Shown piece after piece: positions 34,001 through 47,600 of a DNA stretch of 64,000 nt. Each line of letters starts with the position of its first letter. Position 1 is the stretch's first letter. The translations under genes and the position numbers were made by a program. Source of the stretch: Lactuca virosa (taxonomy: Eukaryota > Streptophyta > Magnoliopsida > Asterales > Asteraceae); the NCBI GenBank assembly GCA_928212115.1, contig CAKMRJ010005412.1, positions 249,686,321-249,750,320 on the forward strand, given 5' to 3'. The notes under the pieces were generated by a model that worked only from the letters and a program-made list of their open reading frames with translations, was not told the DNA's origin and made no database searches.

Positions 34001-35367
34001 ATATTTAACTACTAATATGAGATACGGGCCTCGCCCACGCTCTGCTAGGATAGGATACGGGCCCCGCCCACACTCAGCTACTATCATATCACACTACGGG
34101 CCGGCCTTGGTGCCGTAGACCCGTTCCTACTAAAGGAGAACTCACCTCGTATAACTGGCTGCTGATATCCCGAGTGAGAAATCCATGTCCGCTGCTCCGG
34201 CGACTCCCCGGCTACAATCACATAACATTCTGAATCAACTGATGATTCCTCATGGAGTAAATGACCAATTTACCCCTGGTCAAAGTTAAAGTCCTGATCA
34301 GAGTCAACTTCAGGTTGACTCTACTCGCCGAGTCCTACTATGGACTCGCCGAGTTCCCTAACTCACAATTCTCTAACTCGCGACTCGACTCTCCGAGTCG
34401 GGGCGTAGACTCGTCGAGTCCTTCTACTTTCAGATCCTTGTTCTAACTCACTGAGTCCTCTTCCACTCACTGATTCAACTCGCAACTCTCAAATCAGAGA
34501 AATCGGGAGTTTGCACTCCTACTCGCCGAGTCCAATGAACGACTCGTCGAGTCCTATGCATGTCTTCACTATACAGTTGATTCTAATCGATTCCAGTGCA
34601 TCAAATTCATAGATCTGAGCTTCTAGGGCCGATATAACACGTAAAGTTGCCAACTTTACGTACATGCATAGAGGTATGAAGCTAAAACACTAAAATAAGC
34701 TACAAATGGGAACCTAGGGTTTGGAACAAGACCTTGCTTTGCATAAAGGTGGCTACTTTGAGCTCCTGGAGCTCAATGATGTCCAGATCTATAGTTCCCT
34801 ACCCTAAGGGAGCTCCAATCTCGAGTTTGGACCTTGAAATGTCCCAAAAGTGGCAAAACAAGCATATATGAAGATCTACTAGGAAAATAAACAAGGTAGA
34901 GGCTTTATTACCAGATGAAAGTAGCAAATGGAAGCTAGTTTCTGGATCTCCTTCTTCTCCTTTGCACCTTCTCTCCTTCCTTCTCTTCTACATTTCCAAG
35001 AATGCACCAAAACACTCAAAATCAAGAAGGAATCACTCAACTTACCAATGGAGGGCTAGGGTTTTGAGGGGGAACGCTCTAGAGGTGCTGGAGACTGGGA
35101 TGGGGGCTATAAGGACGTTTAAATAGGGTACAAACCCTAAGAATTAGGGTTTCATCCAGACTGGCAGACTCGCCGAGTCGGAAATGGACTCGTCGAGTCG
35201 CCCCTCTAAGTCCACGTGCATTCCCGCTTCTACTCGACGAGTCGGGGCTACTGACTCGTCGAGTAACCCTTAAGAAAGGAAATTCAACATTTAAATTACA
35301 TACCAGGAATGGGGCGTTACACCCGTTGTCCCGTTAATATAGCCTAAAACTTTATAGGCTTTGGCGT

Positions 35368-36695
35368 GTAGACATAATAGCCTGGTCCATGAAGTATAAA
35401 TGACCTTAGGGCCCGTTTAATAGTTGCTGTCTGGGAAAGTGTTATTTGAGAAAGTTTACCGAGTGGGAATGATGAAAAATAACTATGTTATCCTGCTCTA
35501 TACTATACTGTGATGGATGAAGTTGAAAAATAACTATGTTACAGACTGGGAATGACCGGGAAAGAAATCATGCTGCTTGATTGTATATCATTGTATTGAA
35601 TGATGAAAAATAACTATGTTACCCTGATCTACACTGTGATGGATGAAGTTGATGAACAATTTTAAAAACATACAAATTGTCATACAAAATCAGAATTACA
35701 CAATAATCATTTTAAAAACCCAAATACAAATTGTCATACAAAATCCAAATTACACAAAATGTATTTTAATATCAGAATTTCTGAATGAAACTTTATATAT
35801 GAAATAGTCCTCCTAAATCCTATGCTCGAAAATCAGAAGAAAGAAGATAAGATGAAATAGATGAAGGTTCATATGTGGTACACTCCAATCAAAAGAAATA
35901 AATCTGAAAAAAAAAGATAAGATAGTAACCTATGGGGTGCAGCTGGTGGTTGCTGTGGCTGTCCAACGGAGGGATGTAGGCCAGAAAAGAAGTAGGGAGC
36001 TTGGTAAGGAGGCGATGATGTTGTCTGATGAAGAGCAACGAAGAGAAGAAAAAAATAAGTGATGTTTAGGGCATAATTATCTTTCCGGGCCATTTAACCA
36101 TATAGATATGATTTTGGGGCTTTCTGCGAAAGACATGTCTTACCGGGAAAGACCCTTTTTTGTGCAAATCAAAAGGTCTTTCCGGCCGATTCAGCCAGAA
36201 AGAAGGATGACCTGGAAAGATGTCTATCAAACGGGGTCTTAGTATCATCAAAGGGTTCGGATCTTCGTCTGAATATTGGTAACATAACAGACTGGATGCA
36301 ATGTCGTGGCCTTGGCATCATTGTCCTTCTTCTAAGACATGGTGGAGAGAATAAGTGGAAATCAATTTTGCATTTGCAGAGAACAACACAAAAGCCGTAG
36401 CTTCGACCTGAGAGGTGGCGATGGGCTTCGAAAATTTTTTAGGGTTATTGTGCCTCTGATACCATAAAGAATGGTATATCTCTCATGTGTTACTATTGAA
36501 TAATGATCCCAATATATATAGGGAAGATACAAAGCTGACAACCCATTACAGAAGACAAATCTAGAAAGGATATTAACAAATCTATCTATATTTATATCAA
36601 GATATGAATAATATGATAATACCCATAACCCGACTTAACCACTGACCCATGTCAAGATTATTCAACGTTATCTCCATAAAGTCCATTAAGCTACA
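35368..36695 (-). mobile_element. Degenerate copia LTR and leader fragment
   Basis: On the minus strand about 36693-36475 resembles a short copia LTR (starting TGTAGCTTAATGG). It is followed by TGGTATCAGAGGCAC near 36445-36470, a primer-binding site, and then a gag-start-like stretch that fades by 36250. The rest is cut by the Harbinger-like element and ends near the gypsy-1 right flank. No second LTR was found. Confidence 0.5.
35409..36238. mobile_element. PIF/Harbinger-like non-autonomous element, 830 bp
   Basis: Flanked by TTA on both sides (35406-35408 and 36239-36241). The ends are GGGCCCGTTTAATAG and, reverse-complemented, GACCCCGTTTGATAG, matching at 12 of 15 positions. TTA duplication and GGG/GRC-CCGTTTG ends are typical of the PIF/Harbinger (Tourist) group. 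Internally 'gatgaaaaataactatgtta' recurs three times at 35471-35630. No transposase coding was seen. Confidence 0.7.
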
Positions 36696-36698
36696 AAA

Positions 36699-38370
36699 AT
36701 TACTCGGTCTCTAACAAGGTTATCCTTTAAATCGCTTTTATTAGAAATGGTTAGGTTAGGTGATGCATGACAGAAAAATATGTGAAACAAGATAACATAC
36801 AGAATACTCGTGAAATGTAGGATGCGATAAAATGTGGTATGATTCATGTAAATTTATTTTAAAACCAACCTTATGAAAGAATAAAAAGAGAAATAAAGAC
36901 TGTTTATAGTGAACAAATTAATATAATAGACACCAATTATTCAAGATAATAATTATGTCGTACATTCTTCCTAGTGGCGGATGTAAAAAAATATCAAGGG
37001 TTGCACAATCTTTTTAAGTGTTGCATTACTAAAAAAACTCATCTTTCGACGGCAGTTTCCTTCGCAAATCTGTCACTAAAAGGCTGCCAAAAATCCCTCA
37101 CTAAAAGGGTTGCAAAAACATATTTACATTAAACTTACAGTTATAAGGATTTTGTGATGAATTTCCAATGGATACGTGACGAATTTCCAACGGATATGTG
37201 ATGGATTTGTGACTAAGGTTTGAACTTGACGGTAAAATTTGAGGGGTTGCTCGGGACACCAAGTAGGTCCGTCCTGTAGTCCACTCTTCTAAGGATGCAA
37301 AGGAAGCACATATACTTACCTCATAGAAATAGTGAAAACATTATTATTAAACTATTGTGCTTTTTTTATCATTTATTATAAAGGGTCAACAAAATGTAAA
37401 GTTTAAATGATCAAAATGAACGAAGGTTTGTGATTATGGATTGCTTACCTCAGCCTCTTCTGCATCAGATATGATGATCTCCATATGATATAATGAAGCA
37501 CATACGAATACCCACGAACACTAACAAAAATATGATGACTTCACTGAAAGGAAAAGCTACGATATCTGATGAAAATCATAGGCGTTTCATATAGAAGTAT
37601 AATTTGAATATTATTCTGATTAGAACTGCAGATTTAATAGATTAATAAACCTGATGGTTTTTCATATATTACAAAAATGAAGGAACATCAAAATGTTGAC
37701 ATTCTCTACACCAAGAGTGTGATGGAGTTTCTGGAAGCAAATTATGTATATATTTTTAGTCTGAATAACAAAATGAATATGTTTAGGCTTTTTAAGTGCC
37801 ACTTAAATATAGACTAACAAAATTTGTTAATAAATATTTTGGGATTTTCTCTTGGATATATCTAACTGAAGCACTCTTGTCGAGACTCTCACACATGAAA
37901 AATAGGTAAAAATCTTATTTCTGGTTGAATGACAGATAAAAACTCAAAATCATTTATAGAAGTACACAAGACGCAGGTTCTTGGAAGTACGAGAAAACTA
38001 ATCTCATAAAGTTCAATTCTTCTTAATGGTTAAATGCATCCATTTCTTTCAACTTTGGTATAATCTCAATTGACTTACCAAAACTCTTCACAAAAGATGT
38101 AAGAAAAAAGCTGCAAAACAGGAAAATATTTCATTTACTTGAAATTGTTGGCGTAATTCAGGAATTAGCCCTCAGGGGCATTTTGGGAATTTTTATGGAA
38201 ACTTTCCTTTTAAGCATTATATGTGTTAGTTTAGGATACCATCTGTTTTAGTATAAATAAAGGTATCGTTTTATGTTTATTTAATCAAGTATTGAGCAGT
38301 AAAAGTTTCTTTTCCAGAAAGTATTTCTCAGCTCGCGTTTTTTTCTTCCTTCCCCTGTTTTGCCATGTTT
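36699..38370. repeat. Segmental duplication, copy B'
   Basis: It aligns with 4855-6240 but holds about 290 extra bases at 37303-37590. It ends in a complete LTR. Its distance from copy A' is explained by the gypsy-1 complex and the copia/Harbinger insertions. Confidence 0.82.
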
Positions 38371-38436
38371 TCTTTAATCAAGTATTCAGCAATAAACAAG
38401 GATCTCTTAAAAACCAGAGGGTTTTCTTAATTATCA
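38146..38436 (+). mobile_element. Copia-type LTR with primer-binding site
   Basis: 291 bp from TGTTGGCG to AATTATCA, followed by TTGGAATCAGAGC (38438-38450), one base from the initiator tRNA-Met site. About 65 bp of leader follow before another LTR starts. The body of this element is not present here. Confidence 0.7.
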
Positions 38437-38515
38437 CTTGGAATCAGAGCACATAAGAGATCACGAAAACTGATCAATCACAGCCCCACCATGGAAGTGT
38501 GAGAAAGGAAAGTCA

Positions 38516-38657
38516 TGTTTGAGCCAATCATGGGATCGGGCTTCTTTTCATATCCCAGCTCAATATTTTCCTTTTGTGGTTTAAGAATTACAGGCTGTAA
38601 CATAGCAGAGTACTTTAATAGCTTCCTTTTTATTTCTTGTATAACACATAAATAGTG
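38516..38657 (+). repeat. Copia-3 5' LTR, left part
   Basis: LTR sequence before the MULE insertion. With 53539-53614 it forms an LTR of roughly 220 bp ending AACA, followed by TGGTATCAGAG (53615-53625). The left boundary (TGTTTGAGCC at about 38516) is tentative. Confidence 0.5.
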
Positions 38658-38805
38658 GGGGCTTTTGACATAAAAGTCCCTAAGTTTTCAAAATTTGTTC
38701 GGTTTAGTCCCCTTGACGAATTTTGGTGCGTTAATGCCCAACATTTGGGCTCTTTTTGTCAAAAACGCAATTCAGCAGGTCATCCGGTAACATCCGGTGA
38801 CACAC
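38658..38805 (+). repeat. MULE left terminal inverted repeat
   Basis: It pairs with 53375-53529. The first 110 bases are nearly continuous; then a short indel, then the shared words 'GGTCATCCGGT' and 'ACATCC'. Confidence 0.92.
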
Positions 38806-41800
38806 CTCTCATTTACTCCTGTTATCTTGTCCGTTAGACATCGAGAACACAAATATCCATCACCTTTACACCAAAACGTACGTCTTCTCCATTTCTCCAC
38901 AAAAATAATCATTGTCGCCCATATTTCTCTGCATTTTTAAAGCTTTTTAGGGTTTGATTCTTATCAGAAGCTTGAGTAAAGAAGTAAACGATAATCAGTG
39001 TTGATAGTGTAAGTCCAGTAAAGAAGACGATCATCACAGGTTAGGTATTTACAGTTTTGGACTAAAATTTCATTTTTTCCTTTGAACTCTTAGTTAAAAT
39101 CATGTTATGTAACCTTGATTTTATGAAGGAGTGAAGAATGGCTTCATCAGAGGAAGAATTGAACGGTCCATTTGTTGCTTTGAACGAACCTTTTGTTGGG
39201 TTGAACAAGATGGACTTTGAACTACATGGTATTTACATGGACCATGAACCAGAGGATGAGTTCGTGAGCACACTAGATAAGTGTAAGGATAATATCTTGA
39301 ATTTATTACTTAATGATGCTAATCTTCATAATGCAAGTATGTCTGATTAAATGAGAGCATGAGTATATCATGAAAATGACTGAGGAAGTGATAAAGATGA
39401 CGAGGAAGAAGTACAACCTAAGTATAGGGTTCATGATCCCAACATCAAATGGGACAAGATGGAACCAAAACTTGGTGATATATTTGAATCCGCTGAGTAA
39501 CTTAAATTATGTGTTGAAAACTATGTTGTGTCCCATGGGTATCAAATATATTTTGTGTGATAGTGTTAGAATTGTTGCAAAATGTGGGAAAAGAAATGAA
39601 GACAACCAATGCCCTTTCAGATTGCATGCTGCTTGGATGTACAAGGAAAGGTCATTACAAATCAAAACTATGACTAGGATCCACAAATGCTCTAGGTCAT
39701 TCATGTTTGGTTTAATTGTGTCTCCTTAATGGATTAGGAGACATTACATGATTGAGATTGCAAACAAGCCAAAGCTTAAGCTTAAGGAGATGATAAGTGA
39801 TATTAAATAGACATTTAGATGTGATGTGTCTATTGGCCAATGTAGGAGGGCAAAAAAATGGGCAAAAGAGTTAATTGAAGGAAACTTAATTGAGCATTAT
39901 GCAAGAATATGGGACTACTCCTATGAGCTTTTAAGATCAAACCCTGGATCTACTTGCAAGGTTAGTGTCATCAACAACCCTGATGGAAAGAGCTATTTCC
40001 ACAGATTTTATATCTGTTTTAAGGCTTTAAGTAATGGATGGAAAAGTGGTTGTAGAAAAGTGATTGGTTTAGATGGATGCTTCTTGAAAGGTGAGGTGAA
40101 AGGTTAACTGTTGACATCAATTGGAAGGGATGCCAACAACCAAGTCTATCCAATAGCTTGGGTTGTTGTAGATGTGGAGAATAAACCTAATTGGACTTGG
40201 GTTTCGGAGCTCATACATGATGATCTAATGTTGGATGGTAGTAGAGGGTTGGTTATCATATCAGATCAACATAAGGTACTTTTAGTTGCTATGTTTTGTA
40301 TTAATATACTAAATAATCGAAATGTTTTGTATTAATATTCAATGTACTTATATGTTTCAGGGCTTACTGGAAGCTGTGAAAGACATTTTGCCACATGTGG
40401 AGCACAGACAATGTGCTAGACACATTTATGCAAACTTCAAGAAGGCTTACACCGGATTAGAATTCAAAAGACTTTTTTGGGCTTCAGAGTTGTTTAGAAG
40501 GATACTTCAAGAAACATATGGGTGAAATAAAGAAGCTTAGTTCTGGTGCATATGAGTATTTGATGTCCAAACAGCCTAGAACTTGGTGCAGAGCTTACTT
40601 TACTCCAGGGTTTGCATGTGAAACAGTTGAGAATGGAATCTCAGAATGCTTTAACTCCATCATAATAGAAGCTAGGAAAAAGCCTTTGGTAACAATGCTT
40701 GAGGAGATAAGAATCTACATAATGGATAGGTTTGCTCACATGACTAATAAGTGTAACAAATGGAAGTCCAATGTGTGCCCAAATGTGTTAAAAAATGAAC
40801 CTTTTTGGGAAGTATATGAGGTATGTATTATTTACCCAATTGCATTTGTATTTTATAAATCAATGCTCTTATGTTAATGTTTTTAAATTTATGTGACAAT
40901 TTCTGGTTTTGGATGTTTATTCATAGCCAAGATTCAATGTTTGAAGTTAGGTTCAATTATGAAAGTTTCAAGGTAGACTTGGAGGCCAGGACTTGCACAT
41001 GCGGGCTTTGGGATCTTTCTGGAATCCCTTGTGTTCATGCAAATGTTGCCATTAACTATATCCATAAGACAGCTGATGGATATGTTAATGAATGCTTCTC
41101 AAAAGGCAGGTTTATTGAATGTTACCAAAAGTAACATAATTCCTGTCAATGGGAGCAATTTATGGGAACAAACTCCTTTCCAAAAGCCTTTGCCACCAAT
41201 AGCTAGAAGAATGACAGGAAGACCTGCCACCAAAAGGAGAAGGCATTCAAGTGAAAAAGAGACCAAGTTTGCTACTGCAAGAGTTAAAGTATCCAGAACT
41301 GTGAGGTGTGGTAATTGCTCTGAATTTGGACATAACAAACAAAGTTGCACAAGTGAAACTAGGCCAAGAGTTCCACATACACCCCAAAAAATTGGTAGGC
41401 CAAGGAAAAATCAAGAGGAACATGAAAGTGCAACAACTGAAACTCCAATGAATCAAAATGTGGATCCCAATCAAGCATCTAGTTCTAGGAGAAAGACTAG
41501 AAGGAGGAGTACAAAAACCAGTAATGAGCCAAATCAGCCAATTGCTCAAAGGAGAAAAATAAATAGTAGAAGGGGTGAAGGTAGAGCTGGAGATAAAGAG
41601 CAAAACCAGGAAAATGGACAACAAGAGGTTGATGAGGGTATGGTCAGTCAAGTTATAGATGAAGTTGTTGAGGGACAATCTAAGTCACGAAAGCTGAGTG
41701 AAATTCTTGATGATGTTGAGAATGGTATAAATGAAATTCTTAGAGACATTCAAGAGGAGGAACCTAAGTTTCTTGAAGGTAATGCAGATGATGTTATACC

Positions 41801-42198
41801 TGAGAAAATCCAACTGAATGAAGAAGATGTAGCCATGCTACTAGAGTCAGAATACAACATTGGTGAAATTGAGGGGGGTAAAGGGATATCAATGCCATTA
41901 GATGACATGACACCTGTTGAACTTGTAATTAATCTCCTATTTATTCTACTTAAATTCAATTTTATTCTATTTTTGCCATATTGTAATTACATGTCATATA
42001 TTGCCTTAACAGGAATTACAAGATCAAGAAGGGCATCCAGATGATGTTGAGGTGTTTGTTGATGATGGAGGAGTTAATGCAGGGGATGAAGAATGGAGTG
42101 AAGGTGATGATGAAGGAGTGGTTGCAGCTGATAATCATGTAGTGGATGAGGTACAACTAGAAGCAGGGATTAAAGCTGATGTTGAGGGAGTGGATGAT

Positions 42199-44595
42199 TG
42201 TCACACCCCGAAACCAGAATGGCGAAAACGTTCCGGGGTGGAGGACGTCATGCGTAGTATCACAACAATTGTATAGCAAGCATAGTAAACACAACCAAAC
42301 ATTGAATACAATATAAAAAAGTGTTTACATCAGTTTAAAACTTGTTTTAAGAACATCAAAAGTATGTAATCATATAAAAATATAATTCTTATTGCTCCGG
42401 CTCCTCAAAATCCAGCAGGTACCTGTCTACTGATTCCCTGAGAATACAAGCAGTTTTGAAAGAATATCAGCATAAAGCTGGTGAGTTCATAAAAATTTAG
42501 TTTTTGTGGAAAAATGTTTCTTAGAAATCCTTTTTGAAAAGTGTTCCTCAATAAAATCCTATATTTTCTTATGAAAAGTAGTGTTAAAAGAGTATATAGC
42601 GGTAGAAAGTAAACCATCAGTTTTAGAAATGCTAGTGTTATCCTGGGAAAATCCTATATTTTCCCTAAAAACGGTTATCTGTACTAGAGGTAGAGATGCC
42701 AGTCTAGAGATTCCTGATTACTATTAGTATTTATAAAAGTAGTTTTATTACTCAAAATAAAACAGATGAAGATTAGAGTCCGTAGACCAAAAATAGTTTA
42801 TACTTGTTTTGTGAGTCGTATAACCATACTTGATATGACCGAGAGACCTTTATAACGTTCTTCAGGCGTTAAGCTAAATGACATTTGTTCACCACAGGCA
42901 TGCCTGCCTAACTGTAGCTAGCAGTTCTGGTGTGAGATTGTCAGTCCCGAATAGATCTATTCACAAATCTCACGCTCTCCCTCCAGGAGACTCTGGTTAT
43001 ACTAAAAAGGATTTATCACTATACACCTAAGGATACAGTATTGAAGTAGAGCCTCACAATTCTGTATAATCTAGTTTACTAGCGAGAAACAGTATAAAAC
43101 AATGATTATCCTTGAATAATAGTACTTTATACTCCTGAGAAAATATATAACATAAACTAAATCTGCCATAGTTTATATATATTCATTTATGAAAATTCTG
43201 TATACCCGTTATAGTTTATTAGAGTTGATATATAACTGCTTTGTAGAAACCTTTCTGAAAGCTATGAAGTTAGATTTCCAAAATAGTAGTTTCCCTTATG
43301 CTCAACATATTACAAAAAGAGATAAAATATCCGAATATGTTATTAACGTGGAAATCGTTGGACTGCATTAATAAGTTTAAAACTTAATAAAATACTTTGA
43401 GTTTGGCTTGTATTCCCCCCTGAAAACATTAAAAACACGGAAAATGTAGGGGTATGAACTCACCTCGGGTGATTTGAATGAAGGATCAACACGACACGCT
43501 GGATGTTCAAGTGAAGCGTTGAACACGATTTGATCCTAAATTACATGCAATGACACATAAAGGAGTCAAATGAAGGTATTTCACCACTATAAGTGATGGA
43601 AAACCACTCTAGGGACTTGAAACTATTTGCACCAAGTGATAGGACCTTGTAAGATTGAGTGTAGGGGGTGTATGGCCACCTAGAGTGTGTGTGCGGCCAT
43701 GAGTGTGCGGCCCAATGGGTGTGCGGCCATACACTCATGAAATGAGGTGTCTTCGAAGTGTTCTCAAGGTCCTTACTCACATCCACGGAGTGTTCAAGGT
43801 CTATATTCAGTTGTAGTGCAAGATAAGGGTCCTAGAGGTGGGTTTATGGTCCTAGAATGAGTGTATGGTCGCACACAAGAGTGTGTGGTCGCACACTTGG
43901 GTGTGCTGCCACACACTTGGAGTGTGCTGCCGCACAAGGGTGTGTGCGGCTGTACACAGGTGTGTGCGGTCGTACACCCCTCAAAATGATGCCCAAATTG
44001 TCCATTCCAAGGTGCAACAAGGCTAGGAGCATGTCTACATCAATTATGGAAGCTAAACTCTCACTTTGGAGGGTATTTTAAGGGTGTGCGGCCACCTTAT
44101 GAAGGTGTGCGGCTGTACACCTTCATATGATGAAGAACATGATGAAACTTTGATGATTAAGGGCTTAGATCAATGGGTCCTTCATGTATGTTAAGCTAGG
44201 TGATGGAGAACTCACGTTTTTGAGGCCTTGAGAGGGTTTGCGGTTGAAGAGTCTTGAGAGAAAGGTGATGTGTACTGCCAAGGTGTTAAAGGAATGAAAG
44301 GAAAGGGGTCTACCCTTTATATAGGGTGGGTGTGTTACCCATGAGTGAGTGTGCTGCCTAGGGAGTGGGTGTGTGGCCACACACCCATGTGTACGGCCGT
44401 ACGCTCCTCCAAGAGGGTGTATGGCCCGTTTTTCTCACTATGGGGCGTGCTGACTCATTCCTAAACTCAACCTTGGTCAAATTTAAGCTTAGAACACTTA
44501 ATTGAACCCTTTAATAGCACCAGAAATCAAGAAAACAAGTTGATTATTGATTGTATTGACTAAGTGTACAAGATAGAAGTTCCGGATTGTTACAT
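42199..44595 (-). repeat. Gypsy-2 3' LTR
   Basis: 2397 bp, TGTCACACCCCG...GATTGTTACA. It contains repeated 'gtgtgcggccatacac' words, roughly palindromic (GTGTGCGGC/GCCGCACAC), at 43670-44400. Confidence 0.93.
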
Positions 44596-44609
44596 CATCC
44601 CCCCGTTAG
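44596..44609 (-). other. Gypsy-2 polypurine tract
   Basis: TCATCCCCCCGTTA on the plus strand, directly inside the 3' LTR. It primes plus-strand DNA synthesis in LTR elements. Confidence 0.8.
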
Positions 44610-44647
44610 AGGGAATTTCGTCCCGAAATTCAAGAATATAGTACCAA

Positions 44648-47600
44648 TCATGAACTTGGAAAGAGGTGAGGGCACTTCTGCTTCATTGAATCCTCGCACT
44701 CCCAAGTGAATTCAGGACCCCGCGTGGCATTCCTGCGGACCTTCACTATCGGGATGCGACTCTGTTTCGTACGTTTGACTTCCCGATCCATGATTTCGAC
44801 AGGTTCTTCCACGAAGTGTAGACCCTCGTCTAATTTGATCTCGTCGAGAAGAATCACAAGTGTCTCATTGGACAGACACTTCTTTAGGTTCGACACGTGG
44901 AAGACAGGATGGATGTTGCTGAGCTCTCGTGGTAACTGGAGTTTGTATGCTATGGGACCGATCCTAGCAAGGATCTCGAATGGTCCAACGTACCTTGGGT
45001 TTAGCTTTCCACGTCTTCCGAAACGTATCCTGCCTTTCCAGGGCGAGACCTTCAGAAGGACGCGGTCACCGACCTGGAATTCCAAGGGTTTTCGTCTCTT
45101 ATCGGCGTAGCTCTTTTGTCTATCTTGTGAGGCTTTCAGTCGTTCTCGTATTTGCACAATCTTTTCAGTCGTCTCTCGGATAATTTCAGGACCAGTGAGA
45201 GTGCTGTCAGGGACTTGACCCTTGACTAGTTGCGTGTCACTTACTTCAGCCCAGCACAGAGGGGATCTACATTTGCGGCCATAGAAGGCTTCAAACGGCG
45301 CAACCTTGATGCTGGAATGGTAGCTGTTGTTGTAGGAAAATTCAACCAAAGGAAGATGAGTGTCCCATGACACGCCGAAGTCGATGACGCAGGCCCTCAA
45401 CATATCTTCCAATGTCTGAATTGTTCTCTCACTCTGTCCATCAGTCTGCGGATGATAAGCCGTGCTCATATCCAATTTAGTTCCAAGTGCTTTCTGTAGT
45501 GATTGCCAGAATCTTGAGGTAAATCTGCTATTTCAGTCGGAGATAATGGATACAGGTACCCCATGAAGGCGAACTATCTCTTGAATGTAGATCCGCGTGA
45601 GTCTCTCCATCTTGAAGTTTTCTTTGATTGGCAGGAAGTGGGTGGATTTAGTCAACCGATCGACAACTACCCAGATGGCGTCGTGCCCGCTTGGAGATCT
45701 GGGTAATTTGGTGATAAAATCCATGGTGATCATTTCCCATTTCCACTCAGGTATTTCCGGCTGCTGAAGCAAACCTGAGGGTTTTTGATATTCTACCTTC
45801 ACCTTGGCACAAGTCAAACACTTGCCCACGAAAGTAGCAATTTCTGCTTTCATGTTTGGCCACCAATAGAGTCGTTTGAGATCCAGATACATTTTATCTG
45901 ACCCTGGGTGAACGGAGTATCTCGTTTTGTGAGCTTCGTTCATGACAACTTCTCTGTAACCACCATACTTCGGGGTCCAGATACGGTCCATGAAATAGTA
46001 AACTCCGTCTCCCTTGACCTCTATGTTCTTTTTCATTCCCCGCAAGGCTTCATCTGCCATGTTCTCAGGTTTTAAGGCTTCCAGCTGGGCCTCTCTGATC
46101 TGTGCGGACAGATGGGAATAGATGGTCATTGTTAGTGCCTTCACCTTACGCCCTGAATACTCCTTTCGGCTGAGGGCATCTGCTACCACATTGGCCTTGC
46201 TGGGATGGTAACGAATTTCGCATTCGTAGTCACTGAGTAGTTCTACCCATCGTCGTTGTCTCATGTTTAACTCCTTCTGATCAAAGATATGTTGCAAGCT
46301 CTTATGGTCGGTGAGGATAGTGCACTTGGTTCCGTAGAGATAATGTCTCCAGATCTTTAACGCAAAGACCACTACTCCCAACTCTAAATCGTGAGTTGTG
46401 TAATTGACTTCGTGTGTTTTTAACTTCCTCGAGGCATAGGCGATGACCTTTCCTCGCTGCATGAGCACACAGCCTAGGCCCTGATTGGATGCATCGCAAT
46501 AAACCACGAAGTCTTTCGTCCCTTCGGGCAGAGACAAGATCGGTGCGCTGCATAGGGCCTGCTTCAATGTTTGAAACGCAGTGTCTTGCTTGACTCCCCA
46601 ACTAAAGGTTACACCTTTTTGTGTCAGGGTAGTTAAAGGCTTAGCGATCCTGGAGAAATTCTGGATAAACCTGCGATAATAGCCTGCGAGACCCAAGAAT
46701 TTCCGGATTTCTGTGGGTGTCTTTGGTGCAGACCAATTTTCTATCGCTTTGATTTTGGAAGGGTCCACGTGTATACCTTCCTTGCTAACCACGTGACCAA
46801 GGAAATTTACCTTCCTGATCCAGAACTCACACTTTGAAAATTTTGCATATAGCTTCTCTGCTCTTAATGTTTCCAGCACCTGCTTCAAGTGCTGTTTATG
46901 ATCGTTCTCACTCCGAGAATAGACAAGTATATCGTCGATGAACACGATCACGAACTTGTCCAGGAAAGGGCGGCACACCCGATTCATCAGGTCCATGAAT
47001 ACTGCCGGTGCGTTGGTCAGACCAAAGGGCATTACTACAAACTCGTAGTGTCCATAGCGAGTTCGGAATGCTGTCTTGGGCACATCATTCTCGTGAACTC
47101 GCAACTGATGGTACCATGATCTTAGATCGATCTTTGAGAAATAACTGGCTCCCTGAAGTTGGTCGAAGAGATCGTCGATTCTGGGTAAGGGATATCGATT
47201 CTTGATGGTCAGCTTATTCAGCTCTCGGTAGTCAATGCACATCCGAAAGGATCCATCCTTCTTTTTCACAAATAAGATCGGAGCTCCCCAGGGTGAGGAA
47301 CTCGGCCTTATGAACCCTTTGCTGATAAGCTCATTGAGCTGGCTGGATAATTCTTGCATTTCTGCTGGAGCTAAACGGTACGGAGACTTAGCTACAGGAG
47401 TAGCTCCGGGGATTAAGTCGATACGAAACTCGACTTGACGCTCGGGAGGAATTCCTGGGAGATCTTCAGGAAAGACGTCAGGAAAGTTGCAGACTTCGGG
47501 GATACTCCCAAGGTCTTTACCCTTTTGTGTCTCATCAACAACATGAGCTAGAAACGCATGTCATTCCTTCCGCAGGTACTTCTGAGCTTTGATGCACGAG

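Larger units (their letters stand above)
11536..35321 (-). mobile_element. Gypsy-1: Ty3/gypsy LTR retrotransposon with two nested copia elements
   Basis: The element runs TGAAACAACCC...GGGGCGTTACA and is flanked by CCCGT on both sides (11531-11535 and 35322-35326). Coding order on the minus strand is gag, protease, reverse transcriptase, RNase H, integrase, which is the Ty3/gypsy order. Without the nested copia-1 and copia-2 it is about 8.6 kb. The integrase C-terminus and polypurine tract are missing next to the left LTR and are replaced by a 46-bp copy of the right flanking DNA, so the element is rearranged. Several stops make it non-autonomous. The long LTRs and Pol sequence suggest a Del/Tekay-like lineage, from memory. 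Confidence 0.93.
26091..35321 (-). repeat. Gypsy-1 right (5') LTR, split by copia-2
   Basis: LTR parts are 26091-26585 and 34006-35321, together about 1811 bp. They join at ATATT, which is duplicated around copia-2. It has fewer tandem 'gatacgggcctcgcccacactc' units than the left LTR but keeps the palindromes. It ends GGGGCGTTACA, followed by CCCGT. Confidence 0.93.

Noticed and set aside
43857..44081. Frames rich in Cys-Gly-Arg-Thr and His in the gypsy-2 LTR
   Set aside because: They come from the LTR repeats of 'gtgtgcggccatacac' type and change between the two LTRs; not protein coding.
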